Shown here: one piece after another, positions 29,087 to 38,511 of the stretch
Position numbering within the stretch: position 1 is the stretch's first letter
Layout: each line of letters starts with the position of its first letter
Source: UBA6168 sp041163745
GTDB taxonomy: Bacteria > Bacteroidota > Bacteroidia > Chitinophagales > Saprospiraceae
Direction: 5' to 3'
DNA: 64,000 bases
Assembly: GCA_041163745.1 (NCBI GenBank)
Contig: JBEAQU010000104.1
Location: 1-64,000 of the forward strand
The notes under the pieces: generated by a model
What the model was told of the DNA's origin: nothing
The model's database searches: none
The model's input: the letters and a program-made list of their open reading frames with translations, nothing else
Translations under genes and position numbers: made by a program

Positions 29087-29157
29087 TGGTGGCTGCGGGG
29101 ATACGGAATCCCCGTAATTCTGAGCAGTTTCCCCAACTTTTCGTTGCGGGAGCACCA
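29087..29157. ncRNA. Candidate structured RNA: compact three-way junction
   Basis: Three nested helices can be drawn by eye. P1 pairs 29087-29094 with 29151-29157 (7 bp, one bulge). Inside it are a perfect 7-bp hairpin (CGGGGAT/ATCCCCG, 29096-29114) and a second hairpin (CCCAAC with GTTGcGGG, 29132-29150), joined by a 17-base linker. The same fold works on either strand; minus is favoured because it could be the adhesin-gene leader. No known riboswitch motif was recognised. Confidence 0.3.
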
Positions 29158-29384
29158 AGCAATCCTTCCGGACAGCTTGCCGTGCCTTTACAACAATTAC
29201 AATGCAGCAAATATATTGCCTGTTTTACATATAAAATCCCTTTATCCGCAAAAGGGTAGCGGGGTCGGTAGAAAAAGCATCCATGCCAAAAGGGATGAAC
29301 GGTCACGCGATGGAAACCGGAAAGGCTGCGGGCAGGATAGCGCGGACAAGCGAGGAAGGAACGGCATCAGCTGTCGAAAACGAG

Positions 29385-29419
29385 AATGGACGTCCGACCA
29401 TGAAAGGAGGACGTCCATT
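29385..29419 (-). terminator. Inverted repeat, probable terminator of the carA-eno-ftsB-sucD run
   Basis: Perfect 11-bp arms (AATGGACGTCC and GGACGTCCATT) with a 13-base loop, 58 bases past the sucD stop. On the minus strand a loose pyrimidine stretch (TCTCGTTTTC) follows. Confidence 0.55.
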
Positions 29420-29476
29420 GACGACGGCGAAGACCGGCAGGCCGTTACGCCGACGTAGGGAAGGGTAGTGTGGGTT

Positions 29477-30352
<876 letters not shown>

Positions 30353-30367
30353 GTTGCTGATGGTTGT

Positions 30368-30682
30368 TTATTTGCGCTGGACGATGAAGACATCCTCGTT
30401 CTTCTTGTGCATATGGTAGCGTTCCCGCGCAAATTGTTCCTTGTTTTCGTTCATATTCTGTGCATCCAGCCTTGCTTCGCTGATTTTCCGCCGGTAGTAA
30501 TCCTTGTCTGACTCCAATCTGCGGATGGAATCCCGCAGCGAGAGTTGCGTCCAGAGGTTCTGCCTGTCAAAAAAAGTCAGCAGCACGAAAAACACCGTCA
30601 GCGCGAACAGGTACTTGTTCCGCAGCGGTGTCGGAAGTCTCCTTAGGAGCGCCCGAAGGACCGGAGGAGTGGATGCATTCAT
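30368..30682 (-). CDS. FtsB/DivIC-type septum formation protein
   Basis: 104 residues: a short basic cytoplasmic tail, one transmembrane segment (YLFALTVFFVLLTFF) and a coiled coil (RDSIRRLESDKDYYRRKI), ending RERYHMHKKNEDVFIV. This is the layout of FtsB/DivIC cell-division proteins, which bridge FtsL and FtsQ at the septum. It sits between eno and sucD with gaps of 46 and 15 bases. A gene of this type next to eno is a recurring arrangement in bacteria, which supports the call. The sequence cannot separate FtsB from DivIC naming. Confidence 0.88.
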   Translation of the reverse strand: MNASTPPVLRALLRRLPTPLRNKYLFALTVFFVLLTFFDRQNLWTQLSLRDSIRRLESDKDYYRRKISEARLDAQNMNENKEQFARERYHMHKKNEDVFIVQRK

Positions 30683-30728
30683 CGATCGATCTTATTTTTA
30701 TCGGGTTGTCTGTCGATCAGGACTGACT

Positions 30729-32018
30729 TTAGCGACGGTCCAACAGTGTTTTTCCAGGATAAACCGCCGTATCACCCAGTTCGTCCTCGATTCTCAACAG
30801 TTGGTTGTACTTCGCAATCCTGTCGGAACGCGAGGCGGATCCGGTCTTGATCTGTCCGGTATTGAGCGCCACTGCCAAGTCTGCGATGGTGGTGTCTTCC
30901 GTTTCGCCGGAGCGATGGGACATCACGCTGGTGTAGGCATTGCGGGTGGCGAGTTGAACGGCATTGATGGTCTCGGTGAGAGAACCGATCTGATTGACCT
31001 TGATCAGGATGGAATTCGCAATATGCTGGTCGATTCCTTTTTGCAGCCGTACGGTATTGGTGACGAAAAGATCGTCCCCTACCAGCTGGATCCGTTTCCC
31101 GACAGACTTCGTCAGGGCGGACCATCCGTCCCAGTCATCCTCATCCATGCCGTCTTCGATGGAGAAAATCGGATATTTGCGGCTCCAATCAGTCCAGAAA
31201 TCCACCATCTGGGCAGGGGTGAGTTTCTCTCCGGTGGAGCTCTTGAAGTGGTAGACTTGGTTGTCCCGGTCGAAGAATTCGGAAGCGGCGGCGTCGATGG
31301 CGATCATGACCTCCTCTCCGGGCGTGTAACCGGCTTTTTCGATGGCCTGCAGAACTGTCTCGATTGCCTCGACGTTGGAGGTCATGTTCGGTGCGAAACC
31401 ACCCTCGTCACCGACGTTGGTGGAGTATCCTTTGCCTTTCAACACGCTTTTGAGGTGATGGAAGATCTCCACCCCCATCCGAAGGCCTTCCCGAAAAGAA
31501 GAGGCTCCCACCGGCATGATCATGAATTCCTGAAAATCAATGCCGTTGTCCGCATGTGCACCCCCGTTCAGGATGTTCATCATCGGAACGGGCAGGACAT
31601 GGGCGTTGGCACCGCCGACATAGCGGTACAGCGGCATCCCAGCCTCCTCGGCGGCGGCCCGGGCAATGGCCAGCGACACTCCGAGAATCGCATTGGCCCC
31701 GAGCTTGCTCTTGTTGTTGGTACCGTCCAGGTCAATCATCATCTGGTCCAGGTACCGCTGTTCGAAGACATCTTCCCCGATAAGTTGTTCCGCGATCGCT
31801 TCCTCGATGTTTTCGCAGGCTTTCTGCACGCCCTTGCCGAGATAGCGCTCCGGTTCCCCATCCCTGAGCTCCACCGCTTCGTACATGCCGGTGGAGGCGC
31901 CGGACGGAACTGCCGCCCTGCCGAAAGCACCTTCTTCGGTGTAAACTTCGACTTCCACAGTAGGATTGCCACGGGAATCCAGTATCTCCCTGGCGATAAT
32001 GTCTGTAATTGCACTCAT
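30729..32018 (-). CDS. eno: Enolase
   Basis: 429 residues from the ATG at 32018; the 13 codons upstream in frame are not enolase-like. Motifs are AREILDSRGNPTVEVEV at the N-terminus, GGAHADNGIDFQEFM, the metal-ligand region SIEDGMDEDDWDGW, LVGDDLFVTN and the C-terminal MSHRSGETEDT. It interconverts 2-phosphoglycerate and phosphoenolpyruvate with Mg in glycolysis. It lies 69 bases after carA and 46 before ftsB in a same-strand run. Confidence 0.98.
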   Translation of the reverse strand: MSAITDIIAREILDSRGNPTVEVEVYTEEGAFGRAAVPSGASTGMYEAVELRDGEPERYLGKGVQKACENIEEAIAEQLIGEDVFEQRYLDQMMIDLDGTNNKSKLGANAILGVSLAIARAAAEEAGMPLYRYVGGANAHVLPVPMMNILNGGAHADNGIDFQEFMIMPVGASSFREGLRMGVEIFHHLKSVLKGKGYSTNVGDEGGFAPNMTSNVEAIETVLQAIEKAGYTPGEEVMIAIDAAASEFFDRDNQVYHFKSSTGEKLTPAQMVDFWTDWSRKYPIFSIEDGMDEDDWDGWSALTKSVGKRIQLVGDDLFVTNTVRLQKGIDQHIANSILIKVNQIGSLTETINAVQLATRNAYTSVMSHRSGETEDTTIADLAVALNTGQIKTGSASRSDRIAKYNQLLRIEDELGDTAVYPGKTLLDRR

Positions 32019-32087
32019 CGGGTATAGTATTTTGTTAATAATGCTTGTTTTTCGCACAACCTTTCCATCCCGCCATTCGGGACCGTG

Positions 32088-33209
32088 TCAGACCCTGACC
32101 ACGGACCGTCTCGACTGTTGCATCATGTTGATGAAATCATCGAAGAGGTAACGGGCGTCATGTGGCCCCGGAGACGCCTCCGGATGATATTGTACGGAGA
32201 ACGCCTGGTGCTTTCTGGCACGGATTCCTTCGATGGTATCGTCGTTCAGATTGACATGGGTGACCTCGACGATATCCTGCCGACGGGCGATTTCATCCGC
32301 ATTCACGGCGAACCCATGGTTCTGGGAGGTTATTTCACAGCGGCCTGTCTTCAGGTTCTTGACCGGGTGGTTGATGCCACGGTGGCCGTGATGCATCTTA
32401 TAGGTAGGGATGCCGAGCGCCTGCGCCAATATCTGATGCCCGAGACAAATGCCGAACAACGGAGCGTTTTCCCGCAGGATTTGCGCCGCCGTTTCCGTAG
32501 CATAATCCATAGGGGCCGGGTCGCCGGGGCCATTGGACAGGAAATAACCGTCCGGTTCCCATTTCTTCAGCTCGGCGAAAGGGGTCCTGGCAGGAAAAAC
32601 CTTCAGGTAGCAGCCACGGTCCACCATACAGTTGAGTATGTTACGTTTGACGCCCAAATCGAGGACGGCGACCCTGAATTTCGCGTCAGAGTTGCCGAGC
32701 ATGTAAGGCTGCCGGGTGGTGACGGCGGAAGCCAATTCCAAGCCTCCCATGTCCGGCACCTCGGCCAATTTTTCCCGAAGCACGTCCAAGTCCAGAATTT
32801 CAGAGGAGATAATGGCGTTCATCGCCCCTTTGCTTCGAATGTGGCGGACGATGGCCCTGGTATCCACATCGGAAATACCCACCAATCTTTCCTCTTCGAA
32901 TAAATCCTGCAGGGAGGAGGTAGCCATGATACGACTGAAATGGCTTGCCGTGAAGTTCTTGCAGACAAGGCCGGCGATTTTGACGCCTTCAGATTCCGTT
33001 TCCGTGAGACGGGCGCCGTAATTGCCGATGTGGGCGGTGGTCATGACCATGATCTGCCTGTAGTAGGAGGGGTCTGTGAATATCTCTTGGTAACCCGTCA
33101 TACCGGTGTTGAAACAAATTTCGCCGGTGGTGGTGCCGGTCATGCCGACGGCTTTGCCGTGGAAGGCCGTTCCGTCTGCTAACAATAATACTGCTGGAGC
33201 CTGCTTCAT
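32088..33209 (-). CDS. carA: Carbamoyl-phosphate synthase, small (glutaminase) subunit
   Basis: 373 residues from the ATG at 33209. The longer open frame upstream lacks family similarity. The N-terminal half has ALVLADG-type and FNTGMTGYQEI signatures. The class I glutaminase half has the nucleophile Cys255 in LFGICLGHQ and a HPEASPGPHD ending with the catalytic His and Glu. It releases ammonia from glutamine for the large subunit CarB, feeding arginine and pyrimidine synthesis. carB is not adjacent. It is the first gene of the run carA-eno-ftsB-sucD. Confidence 0.97.
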   Translation of the reverse strand: MKQAPAVLLLADGTAFHGKAVGMTGTTTGEICFNTGMTGYQEIFTDPSYYRQIMVMTTAHIGNYGARLTETESEGVKIAGLVCKNFTASHFSRIMATSSLQDLFEEERLVGISDVDTRAIVRHIRSKGAMNAIISSEILDLDVLREKLAEVPDMGGLELASAVTTRQPYMLGNSDAKFRVAVLDLGVKRNILNCMVDRGCYLKVFPARTPFAELKKWEPDGYFLSNGPGDPAPMDYATETAAQILRENAPLFGICLGHQILAQALGIPTYKMHHGHRGINHPVKNLKTGRCEITSQNHGFAVNADEIARRQDIVEVTHVNLNDDTIEGIRARKHQAFSVQYHPEASPGPHDARYLFDDFINMMQQSRRSVVRV

Positions 33210-33311
33210 CGAATCTTGTTTTTCAGATTGGAAAAAATGGGGGCGGAGTCTGTCGGCATAGCAGGCATCGAAAATAGAGCCATTTTGTTCTGCCGGACGA
33301 TTTTTTCGGCG

Positions 33312-33319
33312 TAAAGATA
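33312..33319 (-). promoter_or_regulatory. Near-consensus promoter box upstream of carA
   Basis: On the minus strand this reads TATCTTTA, one base short of TAnnTTTG, about 100 bases before the carA ATG and inside the only gap upstream of the carA-eno-ftsB-sucD run. Confidence 0.3.
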
Positions 33320-33372
33320 GGAAAGCGAATTGACTTCCACCGGACGCAATGAGCACAAAAGCCGGCAAATCC

Positions 33373-34854
33373 TCAGCGGATGAAATCGACCGACCGGACG
33401 AGGGAGACATTCCTTTCGAAATCGAACAGCGTCAGGGTACGCAGCTCATAATGTGCCAACCAGTAAGCCTGTACCGATGCGATGTAATTCTTCCGGGCAT
33501 TCTCTTTTTCCGACACCGCGATATTGAGGTCCAGCACGCCGATCTTGCCGATGTAATAGCGGTTGCGGGTGAGTTCCGCACGCTTCAAGGAAACTTGATA
33601 TGCTCGCCGGGCTATGGCGACCTGTTGGGTTAGCAAGGCGAACTGATTGACTTTCAGTCGGATTTCCTGTTCGAAATTGATACGCTGCTGTCCGATGTTC
33701 ATTTGTTCCAGCGCCTGGTTGGAGAGCGCTGTCTCCAGGCGGGCGGTAGCCTTACCCCAATCGAAAATCGGCAGCTGCACCCCGATGGAAAACAGTTCGT
33801 TGTCCAGGGGGCTCCGGTAGGCTGCATCCAGGCGAGGAGCTGTCTGGGAAAGGCTGAACTGACCGAAGACATTGACTTGGAAGCCTGCGTTCGCCTTGGC
33901 CTCGGCCACGGAAGCGGCCGCTTCCTCCAACCGCCTGTCGAAACCGACGACTTCGCTTCTGTTCGCCGTAGCGAGGGCCAGGGCGCTGTCGGCATCGACA
34001 TCCATGACCGGGACATCCTCCGGCGGATACAGCCGGAAGTAAACGGGGTTGCGGATTCCCAGGAAGTTCCGCAGCCGCTCCGTACCGGTCTGCAGGTCCA
34101 GCAATGCCTGTTGCACCGCCACATCCGCATTCATGGCACTCAGTTCGATCTGCAGGAGCTCCGTCTCGGCAATCCTTCCCACACCGAAACGCCCCTGGGA
34201 AATGTTGTACAAGGTGTCGGCGTTGCGTTTGTCCGCGACGGCCGCCTCCAGGTTGAGCTGCGCAATATGGACGGCGAAGAACAAGCCTGCCGATTCAAGG
34301 GCGACATTCTCCATTTCGGCAGCATACTGCCGGGTGGCTTCCTCATACCGCAGGGGTTCGATGCGCCGGTTCCACTTCAGCGCGTTGTAACTGAACAAAG
34401 GTTGCGAAAACCCGACGGAAAGCGGGGTTGAGAAGTACGATACCAGGTTGTCACCCGCCGTCTGAAAGATGTCCAGCCGTTGCAAACCCGTACTGGCGAA
34501 AATCGTGGCGCCGGTCGGTGCGATGCGCTGCTGCAGGGAAAGGCCAAGCCGGTTTCGCATCTGGGCCCGCTGGACAAACAGATCCTTGCCATCCGGCTGG
34601 GTAATGATACCGATGGAACGGTTGAGATCCGGCAGGTCTCCCTCCAGCACTATCTGCGGCTTGTAATCAGCCTGGAAGGACCGGTAGAACCAATAGCGGT
34701 TCCGCATCCGTGTCTGCGCCAACCTGGCAGCGGGCGACTGGTCCTGTGCCATCACGATCACTTCCGATAGGCTCAGGAAAAGGGTATCCGTCGGTTGCGC
34801 ACGGAGATGGGTGACGCAAAGCAGCACGGATAGTGCTGCGCAAATCTTGTGCAT
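33373..34854 (-). CDS. TolC-family outer-membrane efflux protein
   Basis: 493 residues with a signal peptide (ICAALSVLLCVTHLRAQ). The chain shows the duplicated TolC layout: long amphipathic helices rich in Ala, Gln and Leu, with barrel strands between, SVGFSQPLFSYNALKW in repeat one and SIGVQLPIFDWGKATARLET in repeat two. It forms the outer-membrane channel of a tripartite exporter. It is the last gene of the adaptor-permease-TolC operon, 24 bases after the permease gene. Cargo unknown. Confidence 0.93.
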   Translation of the reverse strand: MHKICAALSVLLCVTHLRAQPTDTLFLSLSEVIVMAQDQSPAARLAQTRMRNRYWFYRSFQADYKPQIVLEGDLPDLNRSIGIITQPDGKDLFVQRAQMRNRLGLSLQQRIAPTGATIFASTGLQRLDIFQTAGDNLVSYFSTPLSVGFSQPLFSYNALKWNRRIEPLRYEEATRQYAAEMENVALESAGLFFAVHIAQLNLEAAVADKRNADTLYNISQGRFGVGRIAETELLQIELSAMNADVAVQQALLDLQTGTERLRNFLGIRNPVYFRLYPPEDVPVMDVDADSALALATANRSEVVGFDRRLEEAAASVAEAKANAGFQVNVFGQFSLSQTAPRLDAAYRSPLDNELFSIGVQLPIFDWGKATARLETALSNQALEQMNIGQQRINFEQEIRLKVNQFALLTQQVAIARRAYQVSLKRAELTRNRYYIGKIGVLDLNIAVSEKENARKNYIASVQAYWLAHYELRTLTLFDFERNVSLVRSVDFIR

Positions 34855-34878
34855 GCTAAGAAATTATTTGTGGGTTCC

Positions 34879-36219
34879 TTAATCCGCCCGTAATGCCCGC
34901 ACGGGATCCTCCCTGGCGGCCTTCCGTGCCGGAAACAGCCCGAACGCCAGGCCGACGGCCGCCGCAACCCCGAACGACAACAGGACGGACCAAGCAGAAA
35001 TGATAGTCGGTATGCCGGCCAATCTGGAAATCAGGCCCGCGGTTCCGACCCCGAACACAATACCCAACAATCCGCCGATGAGGCTGATGATCACAGCCTC
35101 GAAAAGAAATTGGTAGATGATGTCGGACCGCTTCGCCCCCATGGACCGGCGGATACCGATTTCCTTGATCCGCTCCAACACGGAGGCCAGCATGATGTTC
35201 ATGATGCCGATACCACCGACCAGCAGGGAAATGCCGGCTATGACAGCCAGTACCAGGTTGAAGATATCCTGTGTCTTTCGCTGCTGTTGCAACAGCAGCT
35301 CCGGTATCTCTATCTCGAAATCCATGACCTCCTTGTGCCGACGTCTGAGGATGTTCGCCAACACCCCTGCGGTTGACTGCAGGGAACGGGCATCCTCCAC
35401 CTTGATGACAACCCGGTCGAGCTGATGGTAGTTGTCATCCACTTCCTGGCTGCGTCCCCGGCGCTGAAGGTCCAGGGCTCCGATGGCCGCCCGGTTGCCC
35501 ATCCGCAGCAACACCGTGCTAACCGGCACATAAATGTCCTTGTTGTAGTCCCGGACACCCAGCGTCTGCAACTGCTCGCCACTGGCTTCCCGCTTGTTCA
35601 GCACCCCGATGATCTTCAGCCATACCTTGCCGGCCTTTATGTACTGTCCCAGTGGATTCGTATCCGGGAAATATCTGGTGCGGACGGACTGACCGATGAT
35701 GCAGACGGCATGCCCGCCGTCCAGGTGTTCCTGGTGAAAGGATTGGCCGCTGACGACCGCCAGGTTGTTGATATCGAAGTAGCTGTTCCAAATCCCTACA
35801 ACCCGGGCTTTCGAGGATATTCCGTCCCGCAGGATGTCCATCTCCATGACCACTTCCGGACTCAACAGCTCGATGTTCGGGAGAATTTGCCGGAATGCAC
35901 CGACATCCTGCAAGGTCAGTCCCGGCGACCAGGGCTTTTTTTCCCTGCCCCGGTCCTGGCCCCCTTGCTCGGCACCGGATGACGCCGCATCGCCCTCGGA
36001 TGCTCCTTCCTTCAGCATCTTGGACCGGATGATGATGTTGTTGGTCCCGATCAGTTCCATCTGATCCAGGATGGACTGCCGGGCACCACTGCCGATGGCC
36101 AGCATGGCAATGACCGCACCCACCCCGAAGACAATGCCCAAGGCCGTCAGTACGGCCCGCAAAGTGTTAGCCGTCACACCTTCCGAAGCCAACAGAAAGT
36201 TAAGATACAATCTTTTCAT
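34879..36219 (-). CDS. MacB-type ABC transporter permease
   Basis: 446 residues. One N-terminal membrane helix (VLTALGIVFGVGAVIAMLAIG), a periplasmic MacB core domain (about 60-310, with a Ser/Gly/Glu-rich insert near residue 75), then three membrane helices of the FtsX domain with IGIRRSMGAKRSDI and the ending ARKAAREDPVRALRAD. Unlike MacB proper, no ATPase domain is fused, and no separate ATPase gene lies in the operon. It sits 24 bases before the TolC gene and 24 after the adaptor gene. Confidence 0.94.
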   Translation of the reverse strand: MKRLYLNFLLASEGVTANTLRAVLTALGIVFGVGAVIAMLAIGSGARQSILDQMELIGTNNIIIRSKMLKEGASEGDAASSGAEQGGQDRGREKKPWSPGLTLQDVGAFRQILPNIELLSPEVVMEMDILRDGISSKARVVGIWNSYFDINNLAVVSGQSFHQEHLDGGHAVCIIGQSVRTRYFPDTNPLGQYIKAGKVWLKIIGVLNKREASGEQLQTLGVRDYNKDIYVPVSTVLLRMGNRAAIGALDLQRRGRSQEVDDNYHQLDRVVIKVEDARSLQSTAGVLANILRRRHKEVMDFEIEIPELLLQQQRKTQDIFNLVLAVIAGISLLVGGIGIMNIMLASVLERIKEIGIRRSMGAKRSDIIYQFLFEAVIISLIGGLLGIVFGVGTAGLISRLAGIPTIISAWSVLLSFGVAAAVGLAFGLFPARKAAREDPVRALRAD

Positions 36220-36243
36220 GATTAGCTCTGCTGAAGGGAAGAT

Positions 36244-37641
36244 TCAATCGAAGATGATGAATACCCCCTGGTCCTGCTCCCGGGGCGGCTGATAATCCTC
36301 CCGGACCGCTTTCATCTTTTCCCTTGCCGCCTGTACACGCTGTTCCTTCTCCGCTGACAGTCGGCGGCGAATGGATTCCCGGACCGCCGGATCGACATAA
36401 TGGAAAGGCAGGTTCACCGCCTTCGGCGGAGGCGTCAGGTACACGGTCTCACCCGCCTCAACTCCATGGGCGATAATCACCTCGTTCTCATTGACCTCTC
36501 CGGTGATCACCTCCTGCCGAACCGTCCTTCCTTCCTTCTTCTTGTAGACGAATGCGACGGAATCGCTGTGCAAAGCCTCCAGCGGGATGGAAACGACGTC
36601 CTGGAACGTGTAGGTAAGAATCTCATTGCTGGTGGTCATCGCTGGACGAAGGATGGAATCCATCTCGTTCACCTGTACGACCACCTCGAACACCTTGGCA
36701 TCGTAACCCTGCAGCTGCTCCCCCACATTGGCCACCTGGATAACCGTACCCTCGTACTCCTTCCCTGGGAATGCATCCACCTTCACCACCACATCCTGCC
36801 CCTTGCTAACCCGGCTGATATCCACTTCGTTCACATAAGTCTTGGATACCATGATGTCCAGGTCAGGCAGTTCCGCCACCGTCGGGTCCCAGGTGCTTAT
36901 CTGGGAACCAGGACCGATCTTCCCTTCCCAGGACCGCGCATATATCACCATCCCGTCCTTCGGGGCCTTCACGACGAACTGGTCGGACAAATCCAACAGC
37001 CGCTGACGACGGAGTTCCTGCTGCCTTAGGGATGCCAGTATCTCACCGACTACCGCCTCGGACTTGGCCTGGGTCAGTTCGTACTTCTTCTTCAACTGCT
37101 GGAAATCCCGCTCCGATTTCTGCATGTCGATTTTAGCCTGTTGAATGACCATCTGCGGCTCATACTGGCTTTGCTCCACCTGTAAGGCTTTCTCCTCCAG
37201 GGAGAACCTCAGGTTGACCAATTCGTCGCGTATGGACCGTAACTCGATGGCCGTGTCGATCTTCGCCTGCTCCAACTGGGTCTCGATCTTGTCAATCTCC
37301 GTCTGCGCTTCCTTCAACTTCGTTTCCAATTCGGTACGGTCCAGCCTGGCAACGTAATCGCCTGCCCGAACCAGCGTGCCTTCCGCCACCATGTCGGTGA
37401 TGTTCACTTGCCATATCTGGGCGGACCGCATACCCGAGGGTCCTTTTATCTTTTCGGCGTTTTTCGCCTGCAGTTCCCCGGTGGCCATGACGTATAGTCG
37501 AAACTCACCCAACCTCGCCTGGGTGGTCAACGCCTGGGAATCTGAGGAATCCGCCTGGCCGAGCTGGCATCCGGCCGACAACAGTACCGCGGCAGTCGAC
37601 AGGATGACTACGGAACGAAAAGTAAATCGGATGGTTATCAT
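36244..37641 (-). CDS. Periplasmic adaptor (HlyD/MacA-like), lipoprotein
   Basis: 465 residues from the ATG at 37641, chosen because the signal sequence with lipobox LLSAGC (Cys25) follows at the normal distance. Order: lipoyl-type half with GDYVARLD, a long helical hairpin coiled coil (about residues 85-190, with TELETKLKEAQTEIDKIE), then beta-barrel and membrane-proximal domains, with a charged C-terminal tail. It links inner-membrane permease and TolC channel. First gene of the three-gene export operon. Confidence 0.92.
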   Translation of the reverse strand: MITIRFTFRSVVILSTAAVLLSAGCQLGQADSSDSQALTTQARLGEFRLYVMATGELQAKNAEKIKGPSGMRSAQIWQVNITDMVAEGTLVRAGDYVARLDRTELETKLKEAQTEIDKIETQLEQAKIDTAIELRSIRDELVNLRFSLEEKALQVEQSQYEPQMVIQQAKIDMQKSERDFQQLKKKYELTQAKSEAVVGEILASLRQQELRRQRLLDLSDQFVVKAPKDGMVIYARSWEGKIGPGSQISTWDPTVAELPDLDIMVSKTYVNEVDISRVSKGQDVVVKVDAFPGKEYEGTVIQVANVGEQLQGYDAKVFEVVVQVNEMDSILRPAMTTSNEILTYTFQDVVSIPLEALHSDSVAFVYKKKEGRTVRQEVITGEVNENEVIIAHGVEAGETVYLTPPPKAVNLPFHYVDPAVRESIRRRLSAEKEQRVQAAREKMKAVREDYQPPREQDQGVFIIFD

Positions 37642-37867
37642 ATTGACATAGGATTGAAGTCGCCTCGCAACCGTGTCCAAGCAGGTGGAGACCCTACATT
37701 TTGTTAAGTGCCGGCATCAGCAGCCCCCAAAACGGATACACGCCGCTCCGGCCTGGATGCTCAACCGGTGCGACGACGCGACCGCCGTCAGCCGGGCGGG
37801 AGAACGTAAGTGCCACGACGGGCAGGAAGAGCACCCAACCTGCCTGCACAATGATCCGTTTCCGAAA

Positions 37868-38182
37868 TCAGGCTTGCGCCGTCGGCGTATTGAAATTCAT
37901 ATTGGGAAAAGGGCCGTTGTCAGAATCGAATATGGAGCCGAACTGCCCCTCGTACCGCTTGATATTCTCGGCCATGGCAGCCAGCAGCCGCTTGGCATGC
38001 TGGGGCGTGAGAATGATACGGGACTTCACCTTCGCTTTGGCGTTCGGTGCCATCATGATGAAATCCAACACGAATTCGGTTTGATTATGGGTGATGACGG
38101 CCATGTTGGAATACTGGCCATCCGCGATGTCTTCCGGCAGTTCGATACTGATGGGGGTCGCCTGGTTGGGTTTGTCAGCCAT
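37868..38182 (-). CDS. DUF3467 protein
   Basis: 104 residues, full length for DUF3467. Family features are ADGQYSNMAVITHNQTEFVLDF, MMAPNAKAKVKSRI and LTPQHAKRLLAAM. Small cytoplasmic protein of unknown function, conserved widely in Bacteroidota and other phyla. It stands alone on the minus strand, 226 bases upstream of the adaptor-permease-TolC operon, and might be transcribed toward it. Confidence 0.88.
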   Translation of the reverse strand: MADKPNQATPISIELPEDIADGQYSNMAVITHNQTEFVLDFIMMAPNAKAKVKSRIILTPQHAKRLLAAMAENIKRYEGQFGSIFDSDNGPFPNMNFNTPTAQA

Positions 38183-38511
38183 GGAAAAGTTATTGAGGTG
38201 AAGGGTGATGCAGCAGCTGCCTTACAGGACTTTTCAACACCATCCGTTGGTGCCGGCTATCCCATGCAAAACATCCGTGCGAACCGGGCAAATCTAAGCG
38301 ATAATCGGTCAACCCGGAAGCAACTGCCCGTCAAATCCGGATCGTGTTGCAAAGAAGACGGAAAACCCTCTCCTGACGTCGTCCTTGTCACCGCCATAAC
38401 GACAAACCGCTTCAAAGACAGCATACCAGTCCCTGTTTTTTTTTATCGCCGATCCATATTTTTCGTCGGAAGCACCGGCTGTCCTCAGAATCGCTACCTT
38501 TGGCAGAAAAA
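38183..38511. other. Intergenic region with two opposed promoter-like boxes
   Basis: About 330 bases between divergent DUF3467 and methyltransferase genes. It contains a minus-strand TAGATTTG (38289-38296), about 107 bases before DUF3467, and a plus-strand TACCTTTG at its right end. Nothing else was recognised. Confidence 0.4.
38495..38502 (+). promoter_or_regulatory. Promoter box immediately upstream of the methyltransferase start
   Basis: TACCTTTGG matches the TAnnTTTG element, often TACCTTTGC in this phylum. It ends nine bases before the ATG at 38512, so a transcript would start almost at the start codon. Confidence 0.5.

Larger units (their letters stand above)
28788..29476. other. Long intergenic region with inverted repeats, no convincing protein gene
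   Basis: Nearly 700 bases between the adhesin start and the sucD stop. It holds a possible compact three-way-junction RNA (29087-29157), an AT-rich patch around 29185-29260 and the presumed sucD terminator (29385-29419). A minus-strand TATATTTG box (29208-29215) matches TAnnTTTG and could start a transcript through the candidate RNA toward the adhesin, giving it a leader of about 410 bases. The short reading frames have no recognisable content and unlikely composition. Confidence 0.45.

Noticed and set aside
28861..29136. A 91-codon minus-strand frame upstream of the adhesin gene
   Set aside because: Pro/Arg-rich with no family resemblance; overlaps the candidate structured RNA.
29139..29157. 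A tRNA-like ending (GGGAGCACCA) on the plus strand
   Set aside because: No T loop of the GGTTCRANYCC type, and the neighbouring arms do not form a cloverleaf.
28970..29458. A 162-codon plus-strand frame in the long intergenic region
   Set aside because: Composition is dominated by Arg, Gly and Lys with no domain or start context, and it crosses the candidate RNA and the terminator. It looks like chance.
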